Source of the DNA: UBA5069 sp963773745
GTDB lineage: Bacteria; Chloroflexota; Anaerolineae; Caldilineales; Caldilineaceae
DNA length: 64,000 bases
Assembly (NCBI GenBank): GCA_963773745.1
Contig: CAVZCL010000012.1
Location: 124,001 to 188,000, forward strand
Direction of reading: 5' to 3'
The notes under the pieces are model-generated. The model was not told where the DNA came from. It saw only the letters and a list, made by a program, of their open reading frames with translations, and made no database searches. The position numbers and the translations under genes were made by a program. Positions 51,001-59,811 of the stretch are shown piece after piece (position 1 is the first letter of the stretch; each line of letters starts with the position of its first letter).

Positions 51001-51075
51001 GCCAGCCCCGATCCCGCCCCGCACGACTTTGCGCCGGGGATCGGCCCCGAAGTGCCGGGTGTCAGCCGGCCGTAG
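48034..51075 (+). CDS. Multidomain cell-wall protein: glycosidase-like domain, four SH3-like domains, M23 peptidase domain
   Basis: A 1013-residue protein. Residues 8-400 form a barrel-like domain with IWIIGNEMN (Glu105) and VYLTETDQ (Glu338), the Asn-Glu plus later Glu arrangement of clan GH-A glycosidases. Four bacterial SH3-like segments follow at about 415-490, 519-605, 632-715 and 728-815, each containing a VRLRKSAGL/VRFRKTPGT-like line, joined by Pro/Gly linkers. The C-terminal M23/LytM domain (860-965) has GHNGIDF and HLHFAI metal ligands, so it should cut peptide cross-links of peptidoglycan. There is no signal peptide, which is odd. ATG 48034 follows GAGGAG. A paralogue is at 54129. 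Confidence 0.82.
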   Translation: MPRHLLDSEFIFGIHEPGGENHMLELGRPGWIVFTEGIGADPNDMSGRDYRPWTDKGLGVIVRLNNGYSPAGTIPNQARYAEFAARCANFVKNSPGCKIWIIGNEMNFAIERPAASAPAYERPTQPPSPLPPGEPSAPPPESGTPGGSWLDWFKRTIRPSGSGAPNGPTEPVGHDAPSRFNVINAPESAAPKPLPPNVDAVSADAAMLSDGGGEVITPEMYARCYKLCRDRIQGMQGHGTDKVVIGAVAPWNNQTRYPGNENGDWAKYFKDILLEIGADHCDGITIHTYTHGQDANLVTAEDKMAEPFQNRYYHFRAYQDFMRAVPTTMRHLPVYLTETDQDNEWLDRNIAWVQRAYGEINWWNRQTGNQQIHCCVLYRWPKIDKWYIEGKQGVIDDFRESMKEAYKWQRTAAPPLALKVGDKVRTKDWLNLRIAPAGAVIAQTPARALARIINGAATLAEGVYWWKVETPTLDGTMQPGWLAQESPQGLTLLERTNAETPPVTPPVTPPPVEPPISGEPIKVGCTARTLDFVRLRKSAGLTNKPADDVVAEVPAGTNFKVTDGPATADSLRWWYLEKGVVQGQELEGWMAEAAPNGIKLLATVDDGKDNGGAPGDPGDPGGGEDEGPVGPPPFAVGDRIMTVNFVRFRKTPGTLSKPADDVIAELPPNLLGIVRGGPQNLDAMRWWEIEMPLAGVQRKGWAGDQSPDGIKLLDKAPATVIPPTASFDFKVGDLVLARTAVNVRKTPGMLGKPADDLLGYFDTRCTLNLIDGPREADGVRWWRVGGITQARGETLGWVAEKLLDGTLLIGPPATLPGTEIPNAERKLYLNAPFVGSFGISQLWGENPQIYSRFTYDGVSLKGHNGIDFLTPLGTPLAAVDAGVVADAIFGDPGGFGNYVKIIHRWGESLYAHMDTISVTKGKQVEKGEVFGTSGNTGFSGGPHLHFAIRINPVVRTDGWGGFNDPLPYMRPEDVHMPSYVLHDVVPTDSASPDPAPHDFAPGIGPEVPGVSRP

Positions 51076-51103
51076 GGTGGTGCGACAACCTCACAACCTG
51101 CAT

Positions 51104-51135
51104 CCTCGCCGCCGTGTCTGGCGGCGAGGTTTTTT
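51104..51135 (+). terminator. Rho-independent terminator
   Basis: A 10-bp perfect GC stem (51104-51113 with 51120-51129) and six T, 28 bases after the preceding stop codon. Confidence 0.92.
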
Positions 51136-51339
51136 GTCACTTTGCATAATCCTCTGCTATGGCGCATACTCTCTCAGCTGTGTATGTCCATATGCCACGA
51201 GAGCGGAAGGCTGTGTCCGGTGCCAGACCCTGGCCAGGCTGATCAGCGCAGTCCCCCACCTTCCGCTTCTAATGCGCGACATCTCCCACCCACAGCGCAC
51301 AATTGAGCCGCCGAACGACCCACCGTGGAGAAATGCCCG

Positions 51340-53038
51340 ATGGAATGCTCGTCCCGACCCAATGCCGCGCCCGCCACTCTCGTTCACTCCAACCGAAGCC
51401 ACACCCGCCTGATTGTTGCCGTCTTGACCACGGTTGCCCTCGCAGTAGCCCTCGCTGGAACGTTCACCGCCAGCCTGCACGCGCAGGCGCCCGCTGAGAC
51501 CGATGCACCCTTTGCCACAACCATCACCGTCGACACCTCCGCCGATCTGGACAGCAGCAGCCTTACCAAAACCTGCGCTTTCAGTTCAGGCGCAATTGCC
51601 GTTCCAGCGGTTGACGGCTGCACGCTGCGCCGCGCCATCATCGAGGCATCGCTACGACCGGCCGCGGACCGGCCGATTGCAATCAAGTTCAACCTTGCAC
51701 CAGGCGATTCGGGCGCCAATCTTGAGGTGCCGGGCACGTGGACGCTCTCTGTAGACAAGGCGCTTCTGCTCAAGACGCCGACGATACTCGACCGAAACGG
51801 CAGCGTCACAATTGACGGGGCCACGCAGCCAGGCGGCCGCACCACAGGCCCCAAGATCATCATCAAAACCAAGGATGTCAGCCTTGAAGTGGACAGCGAA
51901 AACAATGTCATCCGCAACCTTTCGATCAAGGGCGGCGGCGTCATTTTCCTCAAGCGCGACGGCAACACCGTTGACAACGTGTGGATGGGGCTGACCGACG
52001 ACGGCCAGCAAATTGCCTTCCGCACGCCCGGCGACCCAAAGCGCATGGCCGGAGGTGGCATCTTCATCCTGAATACGAGCAACAACAACACCGTCACCAA
52101 TAACCACATTTCCGGCGCATTTGCACGTGCAATCAGCATTGACGGCGGCGACAACAACATCGTGCGCGACAACTTCATTGGCATGCGCGCCGACGGCACC
52201 GTGCCTGTCGTACCCACGCCGGCGCGCTGTCTGCGTTCGCTCAGCCTCGACCCGCAGAACTGGTATGGCGGCTGGGGTATTGACCTTTCAGGCACAGGTA
52301 ACCAGATTCTCGACAACCGCATTGCCGGCCTGCATATTCTCCAAACGGCCAATTCGACGCCGCCCATTGCGCTTGAGATCTTTGGCTCTGGTCACGAAGT
52401 CCGGGGCAATGTTATCGGCGTGGACACAGCCGACTTCCGCGCCGGTGTCTGCGGGCAGGGCATCAAGGTGTCGGGAAGCAACACCGAGATTGTGGACAAC
52501 GTAATCGTACGCAGCCGCCAGGGCTTTGAGGATGACCCGATGACGGCCATCCTGGCCAGCGACTCATCGCCCACCTTTGGACAAATTACTGTGCGGGGCA
52601 ATCTTGTGGCCGACGGGCCGGGCAAGATTTACGCCTTTGGACCGCTGATTCCGCAGGCGCTGCAGCTCTTCAAACCGGCGCGCATTACCAAGATCGAAAA
52701 TCTGAACGTCACAGGCAGTGCCGGTGTGGGCAGCCCATGCCCCAACTGCATCATCGACTTCTACAGCGACGACGAAGATGCCATTCAGGAGGCGTTGAAC
52801 TACCTTGGCTCCGTAACGGCTAATGCGCAGGGCAATTTCGCCGTTACACTTGCAAGCCCCCTGCCATCTGGCACCGGTCTGCGGCTGAGCAGCACAACGC
52901 AGTCGGCGGGCATCATTGGCAGCACTGGGTGCGGGCACAACAACCGCCATATCGGAGCTCTACACCGCCGAATCCGTTGCGCCACCCCCGCCGCCGCCAA
53001 GTAGTGGCAAGCTCTTCCTGCCAATCATCCAGCAGTAG
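51340..53038 (+). CDS. Exported right-handed beta-helix protein, frame-broken at the C-terminus
   Basis: A signal peptide (hydrophobic residues about 20-42, LHAQA cleavage) leads to a parallel beta-helix typical of pectate-lyase-like or CSLREA-type surface proteins: CTLRRAIIEAS, VTIDGATQPGG, ENNVIRNLSIKGG, NNNTVTNNHISG, DNNIVRDNFIG. The first frame ends at 53004 with an unlikely tail. With a +1 change near 52927 it continues as GAGTTTAISELYTAE, a Pro run and KLFLPIIQQ, ending at 53038, a tail that looks natural for exported Chloroflexota proteins. ATG 51340 has GGAG 9 bases upstream. Probably an adhesin or a polysaccharide-binding protein. Confidence 0.72.
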
Positions 53039-53061
53039 ACAAGCAGCGCTGCTTATCGAGA

Positions 53062-53125
53062 CTGTCAGAAGCCTCGCTTCCCCCGCGGAAGCGAGGCTTC
53101 TTTGTTGCCTATGCTATAATCGCGC
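53062..53125. repeat. 64-bp direct repeat, left copy (hairpin terminator plus promoter)
   Basis: Contains a perfect 13-bp hairpin (53068-53080 with 53088-53100), a T-rich stretch and TGC plus TATAAT (53115-53120). It is identical to 53942-54005 except for base 53101. It ends the beta-helix gene and drives the antitoxin-toxin pair. Confidence 0.92.
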
Positions 53126-53165
53126 CTGGTTTGTCATGCGATATACGTCCAGAGAGGATAATGCG

Positions 53166-53438
53166 ATGGCAATGTATCACCTGAACTTGCCGACGGGACT
53201 TGAAGACGCTGTGGCGCTCACTCCGCTTGAATTTGAGCAACAAGTGCGCCTGATGGCTGCAATCAAGATGTTCGAGCTGGGCAAGCTATCCTCGGGCCAC
53301 GCTGCCGAATTGGCGGACCTGACCCGTACACAGTTCTTTGAAATGTGCGCCATATATGGCGTGCCCGTGGTCAACTATCCGCCGGATGAACTTGATGGCG
53401 AACTGGCACTCCTCGAAAAATGGAACAAAGCGCAGTAG
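53166..53438 (+). CDS. UPF0175-type antitoxin
   Basis: A 90-residue protein with LTPLEFEQQVRLMAAIKMFELGKLSSGHAAELADLTRTQFFEMCAIYGVPVVNYPPDEL, the UPF0175 pattern: a helix that reads the subunit state, a helix-turn-helix of the AAEL type, and a Val-Asn-Tyr motif. Such proteins are antitoxins that bind DNA and neutralise a DUF3368-type PIN toxin. ATG 53166 has GAGAGGAT upstream. It overlaps the toxin gene by 19 bases. Regulation by the antitoxin of the -10 at 53115 is likely. Confidence 0.85.
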   Translation: MAMYHLNLPTGLEDAVALTPLEFEQQVRLMAAIKMFELGKLSSGHAAELADLTRTQFFEMCAIYGVPVVNYPPDELDGELALLEKWNKAQ

Positions 53439-53911
53439 CAGACACGGGACCGATTATTGCGTTTGCCAAGATTGACCTGTTGGCGCTCTTGCCAAAAGTA
53501 CTTGGGAAGGTCCTTGTACCCGTTCAGGTTGAACGCGAACTCCTGGCCCGCAAGAGTGAAGATGCCCGTCGCATTTCTATAGCACTTGGAATCAGCATTG
53601 ACGTACGTTCTGTGGATTCGCCCGCCGACTTCGCTCTTCAGGCTACATCTCAGCTTGATGCTGGTGAGTCGGAGGCCATCCTTCTTGCACTGGAACTGCA
53701 GAACCTTCTCGTAATCGATGAAGTGCGCGGCAGGAGAGCAGCTGCAGGCTTGGGAATCCCCGTTGTCGGCACCGCAGGCGTGCTGATAGAAGCAAAACGG
53801 CGTGGGCTTATACCGGCTGTAGTGCCATATCTGGCAGAAATGAAACGGGCCGGCTACTGGCTTAGCGAGCCACTCATCCTACGGGCCGCTGCGCTCGCTG
53901 ATGAGGGATAG
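53420..53911 (+). CDS. DUF3368/PIN-like toxin
   Basis: A 163-residue protein. It starts with VADTGPIIAFAKIDLLALL (the first PIN Asp), contains LDAGESEAILLAL (acidic pair) and LLVIDEVRGRRAA, with the later Asp/Glu, as in the DUF3368 group of PIN ribonuclease-like toxins. It overlaps the antitoxin gene, so the two are co-translated. The target RNA is unknown. All expected acidic residues are present, so it is probably active. Confidence 0.85.
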   Translation: MEQSAVADTGPIIAFAKIDLLALLPKVLGKVLVPVQVERELLARKSEDARRISIALGISIDVRSVDSPADFALQATSQLDAGESEAILLALELQNLLVIDEVRGRRAAAGLGIPVVGTAGVLIEAKRRGLIPAVVPYLAEMKRAGYWLSEPLILRAAALADEG

Positions 53912-53941
53912 CATAAGCCACATCACTCCGCGCCCGACGTG

Positions 53942-54005
53942 CTGTCAGAAGCCTCGCTTCCCCCGCGGAAGCGAGGCTTCCTTGTTGCCTATGCTATAAT
54001 CGCGC
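53942..54005. repeat. 64-bp direct repeat, right copy (hairpin terminator plus promoter)
   Basis: 63 of 64 bases match 53062-53125, including the hairpin (53948-53980) and TGC plus TATAAT (53995-54000). It ends the toxin gene and is the probable promoter for the gene at 54129. Confidence 0.92.
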
Positions 54006-54128
54006 ACATCCTGCGGCCGCGGCCTTTGGCCGGCTGCGCTTGTGCGCGCGCCCAGGGAATTGACGCAACCGGCCGCCTGCCGCGGCGCGTTTCCATCGTT
54101 AATCACCGAATCTCGGCTTTCTACAGAT

Positions 54129-57100
54129 ATGCCCGACGTCCAACCCAACAACTCCAAATACGAATCCGATTTCCTCTTTGGCGTCCACGAGCCGGGCGGC
54201 GAGGAGTTGATGCTTGCCGCCGCCAAACCCGGCTGGATTGTCTTCACCGAGGCGGTGGGCCACGACGCTGAAGACACCTCGGGGCTTGACTTCACCACCT
54301 TTGCCAACGACGGCCTGGGCGTCATCTGTCGCATCAACCACGGCTATGAGCCCGAGGGCACGCTGCCGCACAGCAGCATGTATGAGCAGTTTGCGCGGCG
54401 CGTGGCCAATTTCGTCGACACGAGCCAGGGCTGCCACATCTGGGTCATCGGCAACGAAATGAACTATGCCGTGGAGCGCCCGGGCATTGTGATCGACTGG
54501 ACGCGCCACCAGAGCAATCGCACGGGCCCGCCCGAAATTGCCGACCCCATGCGGCGCGGTCTCGCCGTGCGCTTCAATGTGCTGCCCGACCATTCCACCG
54601 AAATTCGCACAACGCGCGGCGCCATTGTAAGCCCGGGCGAAGTCATTACGCCCGAAATGTACGCGCGCTGTTACCGCCTCTGCCGCGAGGCCATTCACCG
54701 CCTGCCTGGCCACGAGCACGACCGTGTCATCGTGGGCGCCGTCTGCCCGTGGAACACGCAGACCATCTATCCAGGCAACCCGAACGGCGACTGGATCCTC
54801 TACTTCCGTCACATCCTCGAGCAGCTTGGGCCGGACAATTGCGACGGCTACGCGCTCCACGCCGCCACGCACGGCCCCGATCCGGCGTTACTCTCCAGCA
54901 GCCAGCGGCTGCCGCCGCCCTTCCAGGGCTACCACGAGGAGTTCCGCGTCTTCACCGACTTCATGGCGGCCGTGCCCACGGCGATGAAGCACTTGCCCGG
55001 CTATATTACGGAAATTGACCAGACGCAGCCCTGGGCCGACCGCAACGAGGGCTGGGTGCAGCGCGCCTACGCCGAAGTTGAGGCCTGGAATCATGCCCAG
55101 GAGATAGGCGGCAGCCCGCAGCGCGTGCGCTGTGCCGCGCTCTATCGCTGGCCACGCATTGACAAATGGTTCATTGAGGGCAAGGCGGGCGTCGTTGAGG
55201 ACTTCGCCACAGCGTTGCAGGCGGACTACCGCTGGCGGCGCGACGAGGTGGTTGAAGAAGAGGCGGCTGTCGTTGTGGAGAGCGCCACCCAGGGCGCAAC
55301 GAAAGGTGCAGCGCAGGGCGCACGCGGGAGCACGGCGCCGGGCGGCGAGAAGCTCGACCGCGCACCAACGGACCTTTCCAACCCGCCCACCACAAACAAG
55401 GGCAAGCGCAAGAACACGCGCAAGCGCAAGGAAGAACCGGCACGCCCTCGATATCGTATTGAATGGGTGGACGACGCCTTTCCGCCCAAGATGACGGTGG
55501 GCCAGGTCATTTCCGTGCCGATTACGCTGCGCAATACCGGCGCGCTCACCTGGCGCTGGAGCGGCGGCAACCCCTTCCGCCTGGGCTACCGCTACTTCCG
55601 CAACCGCAAGCTGATTGAGGTGGAAGCCGACCGCGATCTGCGCACCGACATTCCCCAGGATGTGCCGCCCGGGCAGGAGATTACGCTGGAGGCGCGCGTC
55701 GCCACGCCCAACGAACCGGGCAACTACACCCTGGAAATGGACCTGATCCACGAAGGCGTGACCTGGTTCAAGGAGCAGGAGTCGCCTGTCCTCACGCGCT
55801 GGCTCACAATTGAGGCGGCCAAGGTTAGCTCCTCTCCTGTCGCAGCGGGCGCTCGCAAGATCGGCGCGCAGGAGCCGGCGCTCAATCTGCCGGTGCCCCT
55901 CTTCACAGACGTTATCTCGCGCCTGCCGACGAGCAACAGCCCCTATGCGCGCCGCCGCCTGAACCAGATCAAACACATCGTCATCAGCAGCACGGGGGCC
56001 AACCCACGCCTGAGCCTGGATCGCATTGCGCGCGCGCACATTGCGGCCGGCTATCCGGGCATTGCGTACGACTTTGTGGTCGATGCGTCGGGGCAGGTCT
56101 TCCGCACGAGCGAACTGGAAAACGTGGCGCAGCCCGACCAGCGCTGGTCCGAGCAGGGCGTGAACATTGCACTGGCGGGCAACTTTTCTGGTGCAATTCC
56201 GGCGCTGCCGCAGCTCGATGCCACAGGCCGCCTCTGCTCGTGGCTGGCGCAGAACCTGGGGCTCGCGCCCGAGGCCATCGTCGGCCTGGGCGAGCTGACA
56301 CAGAGCGACAACCCGGGGCCATCCTTCTACCGTGGGCCGGCATGGAAGGAGATGATCCAGCGCCAGGTGCAACTGCACATGGCGGCGCTGGGCATGGGCG
56401 CCGCCGACGCCGAGCGCGCGCACGAGGCAATTGCAACCGCCACGCGTCTTGAGGGCGAAACGCGCAACCTCAAGCTGCAGCTTGAGGACGCACTGCGCGC
56501 ACAGGAATCGACGCAGGTCGAGAATATCGACCTGCGCGCACGCGTGGTTGAACTGCAGCAACAGCTCAATGTCCTCAGCGAAGGGGGCGTGCGCCAGCCG
56601 CGCACAATCAACGCCATCAACGAGCTACCGCGCGATGCACAGCGCTATCGCAAGCGCAGCGCCGAACAGATCCAGATGGTGGTCATCAGCCACACGGCCG
56701 CGCCCAGCAACACACCCCTTGCGCTGCTGGCGCAGGAACACCGGCGCGACTGGCCCGGGTTGCTCTTCGACTTCGTAATCGACCCGCTGGGCAGCATTGC
56801 GCAGACGCAGCCGCTGGATGAAGTCGTCGCGTCCGATGAGCCTTACCTGAGCCAGGGCATCAACATAGCCCTCGCCGGTGACTTCGAGGAAACAGTCCCC
56901 ACACGTGCGCAGATCAACGCCGCCGGCACGCTCATTGCCTGGCTTCTGGATCGCTATCCCCAGCTTTCGCTCGACTCCATCAAGGGGCTGCGCGAGCTCA
57001 CCAAGAGTAGTTCGCCAGGCCGCACCTGGGAAGAAGGCAAAGCCTGGCGCAATGACCTGGTGACTGCCGTGCGTCGCGCCGGCGGTATCGGGCGGCACGG

Positions 57101-58131
57101 CCCGTGACGACAGCGAATGGCGTGCGCGCGTGGCTGAACTCGAGCAGCGCGTCGAGCAGGCAACCCGCGCCACGGGCGTGCTGCAGGAGGTGCGCACGCG
57201 CCTTGAGGCTGAAACGCAGCGGCTGCAGAGCGAGCTCAACCAGAGCAAGCAGGCCACTGGTTTCGTTGTGCCCAAACCATCGTACAGCTCAATTGTCGAT
57301 CAGTTGCCGCGCCACCCCACATTGCGCTACGAACGGCGCGCGCTCAGCCAGATTACGCACATTGCCGTGCACCACACGGCTGCCCCCTCCACATTGGGGC
57401 CGCTGCGCATTGCCGAACTGCACATTCAGGCCGACACGGCGCGCGGCAAGGAATCTTGGCCGGGGATTGGCTACCACTTCTTCATCCATGCGGACGGCAC
57501 GGTGGAGCAGACACAACCGCTCGAGGCAGTTTGTTTCCATGTCTACCGCCACAACCACTACTCGGTGGGCGTTGTCTTCGCAGGCTCCTTTATGAATGGC
57601 AAGATTCCCACCTCGGCGCAACTGCGCTCGGGCGCGCATCTCATGGCATGGCTCATGCAGGAGTTGCACATACCGCTTGCGCGCATTTGGGGCCACCGCG
57701 AGTTCCCCGAGAACGTCACGGTTTGCCCTGGCAGCGAGTGGAACCAGGGCAATCGCTGGCGCGATCTGCTCTTCGAGCGCATTGAACAGGTGCAGGGGGG
57801 TGTGGGCGTCAAGTTGGTGCGCCACTACATGCTCTTCTGGCAGCGCCCCTTTCCGGGCGCAGTGGCGCGCAACGATCTGCAGGGCGCGCTGGCCTACATC
57901 AACCGCTTCCGCCCCACGGTGGGCTTCAGCGTGGAGGACGCGCGTAACGCCGAGTTCGTCACAATTGTGGGCGGCGAAGCAGGCGTGGCGCTGGAGGTCG
58001 ACCGCGAACTGGCGGAACACGGCTGCCGCGTCGAGCGCATTGCCGGCGGCAGCGAAGAAGAAACGGCGCAAATGCTGGCCGACATGGCGCAGAGCGGCCG
58101 TCGCTTTGCCAGGTTTGATGTGGACTTTTGA
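54129..58131 (+). CDS. Multidomain cell-wall protein: glycosidase-like domain, Ig-like domain, three amidase/PGRP domains, frame-broken
   Basis: Paralogue of the gene at 48034. Residues 12-380 repeat its glycosidase-like domain (FLFGVHEPGGEELM, HIWVIGNEMN with Glu110, GYITEID with Glu295). A Lys/Arg-rich linker precedes an Ig-like domain (440-565, VGQVISVPITLRNTGALTWRW). PGRP-like domain 1 (604-735) and domain 2 (825-975) lack part of the zinc ligands. The frame stops at 57107; one base further (+1 near 57085) it continues through a coiled coil into a third PGRP domain with HIAVHHTAAPS, WGHREF and VTVCPGSEW, which has a full ligand set, and a last alpha/beta domain to 58131. About 1330 residues when joined. 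No signal peptide. Confidence 0.75.
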
Positions 58132-58228
58132 GAAGGCGGAGCAGCGTGATCGGCAAGGCATGGCCGCGCCGGAAAACAGAGACGGTCATGCGTTGTGGGC
58201 ACAACGCAGAATGAAATGTGGACGTCGC

Positions 58229-58316
58229 TCGTAGCGGAGGGCCTCCCGGCCCTCACTTTGCGGCCACTCGAAATGTGCGGTCACCAAAGCGAGGGGCAGG
58301 AGCCCCTCCGCTACGA
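58229..58316. repeat. Imperfect inverted repeat
   Basis: TCGTAGCGGAGGGCCTCC at 58229-58246 pairs, with small bulges, with GGAGCCCCTCCGCTACGA ending at 58316. The TCGTAGCGG end matches the repeats at 17163 and the outer arms at 17000 and 60543. Confidence 0.7.
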
Positions 58317-58413
58317 AGTGCGCGGCTCTTTTGGGGTAGAGAAGCGGGACGGGTAGCGCAGGGGTCAGCCGGCACCCGACCTGTCTGGCCGTGAGTCGGC
58401 ACGCAGGCTACCG

Positions 58414-59082
58414 CTAGTGCATGCGCCGCAGGCAATACCAGCGGGGCGCCGCACTGCGCAGCACGGGCGGCAGATTCACGTCTGTAGCCGGGTGATCCCA
58501 GAGCAGCGTCCAGTCGGGCGCAAAGGCCTCCTCAATTTCCGTCCGGCTCAGGCCGCGCGGCGCAGGGCCACGGAAAGCGGGCTTGAAGCTGAAGAGCAGC
58601 AGATGCGAACCAACATCGGTGATCTGCCGCAGCCCGGCCGCATAGGCGGCACGTTCGGCAGCGCCAAAGCTGTGAAAGCATCCGGCATCGAGACAAAGGC
58701 CAAAGCCGCTGCCCAGCCCCAGCGTCTCCATGCGCGTGACGTCGCCCTGCACCCAGCGAGGGCGTGTGCCTGCAACTGCGGCCCGCTCTGCTGCGATTTC
58801 CAATGCTTGTGCAACATAATCAACGCCGGTCACATCCCAGCCGTGCTCTGCCATGTAGATGGCCGCCGTGCCGCCGCCGCAGCCCAAATCCAGCGCTCGC
58901 CCGGGTGCAAGCGCGTTCGACCCTTCGACAAGCGCCTTGAGCTCATGTGGAGCGTCATTCTTGTCCCAGGGCTTGAAGCCCAGTGCATAGACCATGCGCC
59001 AGCGTGCGGCGCCGCGCCCGCCAGCAGGCGGCGCAGCGGCCTCATACTTCATCTTCTCGCTTGAAAGTTCTGATGCCATCAT
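58414..59082 (-). CDS. SAM-dependent methyltransferase (class I)
   Basis: A 222-residue protein: ALDLGCGGGTAAIYMAEHGWDVTGVDYV (motif I), RPRWVQGDVTRME (motif III area), GSGFGLCLDAGCFHSF (motif IV/post) and HLLLFSFKP. It fits the TehB/UbiE-like class; the substrate is unknown. ATG 59082 follows AAGGAG at 5 bases; an adjacent ATG at 59079 is equally possible. It is divergent from a TetR-family gene with a palindrome between, which suggests it is the regulated target. Confidence 0.8.
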   Translation of the reverse strand: MMASELSSEKMKYEAAAPPAGGRGAARWRMVYALGFKPWDKNDAPHELKALVEGSNALAPGRALDLGCGGGTAAIYMAEHGWDVTGVDYVAQALEIAAERAAVAGTRPRWVQGDVTRMETLGLGSGFGLCLDAGCFHSFGAAERAAYAAGLRQITDVGSHLLLFSFKPAFRGPAPRGLSRTEIEEAFAPDWTLLWDHPATDVNLPPVLRSAAPRWYCLRRMH

Positions 59083-59121
59083 CTTCTCCTTGGCGTTTAG
59101 CCGAAGCAACGGTATAGTGAT

Positions 59122-59136
59122 TGTAGTCACACTACA
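59122..59136. promoter_or_regulatory. Candidate TetR-type operator
   Basis: TGTAGT-CAC-ACTACA, a perfect 6+3+6 palindrome in the 99 bases between divergent start codons, next to possible -10 elements on both strands (GTATAG complement near 59113; TATAGC at 59151). Confidence 0.5.
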
Positions 59137-59181
59137 CTCATTGGTGTCAGTATAGCGTTCATTGCGCGGAAAGTCAACAGC

Positions 59182-59798
59182 GTGGATCAACTCTCGTGGC
59201 GGCAGCAACAGGCGCTCGCTACACGCAACCACATCGTGGCAACCGCGCGCCGTCTCTTCGTGGCGCAGGGCTATGCCGCAACCTCAATTGAGGCCATTGC
59301 CGCAGTAGCCGGCGTGGCTGTGAGCACCATCTATGCGATTTTTCGCAACAAGCGCTCAATTTTGGGGGCAATTTGCGAGGTGTGGCTTGAGGAAGCGGAG
59401 ATTCGGCCCCTCGTCGGTGCCGCGCTGCAGGAGCCGGAACCGCAGCGCCGCATGGCACTTGCCGCGCATTGGACGCGCCAGCAGTGGGAGCAGGGCAGCG
59501 AAATTGTGCCCCTCCTCAGCGCAGCTGCGCAGAGCGATGCCGACGTTGCCGAAATGCTCGCCGAATGGCAGAACGAAAAATCGCAGGCCATGGCGCCGTG
59601 TTGTGGATTCTCTGGCGGGTTCGCTGCGCAACGGTCTTGACGGCGCCTCGGCAAGCGCAATCTGTTTGACGCGCTGACGCTGCCCGAACTCTACAACGAC
59701 CTCGTGCACCGTTCGGGCTGGTCGGCCAATGCGTATGAGCGTGGCTCGCAAGCACGCTTTCGGAGCAACTACTGGGCCGGAGCCGCATGGGCGAGTGA
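59182..59798 (+). CDS. TetR-family transcriptional regulator, broken by three frame changes
   Basis: The DNA-binding domain is intact (ATARRLFVAQGYAATSIEAIAAVAGVAVSTIYAIFRNKRSIL, residues 18-60). The ligand domain follows with breaks at about 59594 (+1), 59649 (-1) and 59744 (-1); reading across them gives RVVDSLAGSLRNGL, GKRNLFDALTLPELYNDLVHRSGWSANAYER and WLASTLSEQLLGRSRMGE, the normal C-terminal order for TetR proteins. GTG 59182 is the start, with CGGAAAG upstream. The frame after the second break runs on into scpA, so the tracks look fused, but the true stop is TGA 59796-59798. Confidence 0.65.
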
Positions 59799-59811
59799 GC
59801 GCGATGCTACC

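Noticed and set aside
51340..53038. Pectate lyase assignment for the beta-helix protein
   Set aside because: Only the fold repeats are visible; no lyase catalytic residues could be identified.
54129..58131. Two separate genes split at 57107
   Set aside because: The downstream part lacks a ribosome site, starts inside a linker, and resumes in the +1 frame with the same domain type.
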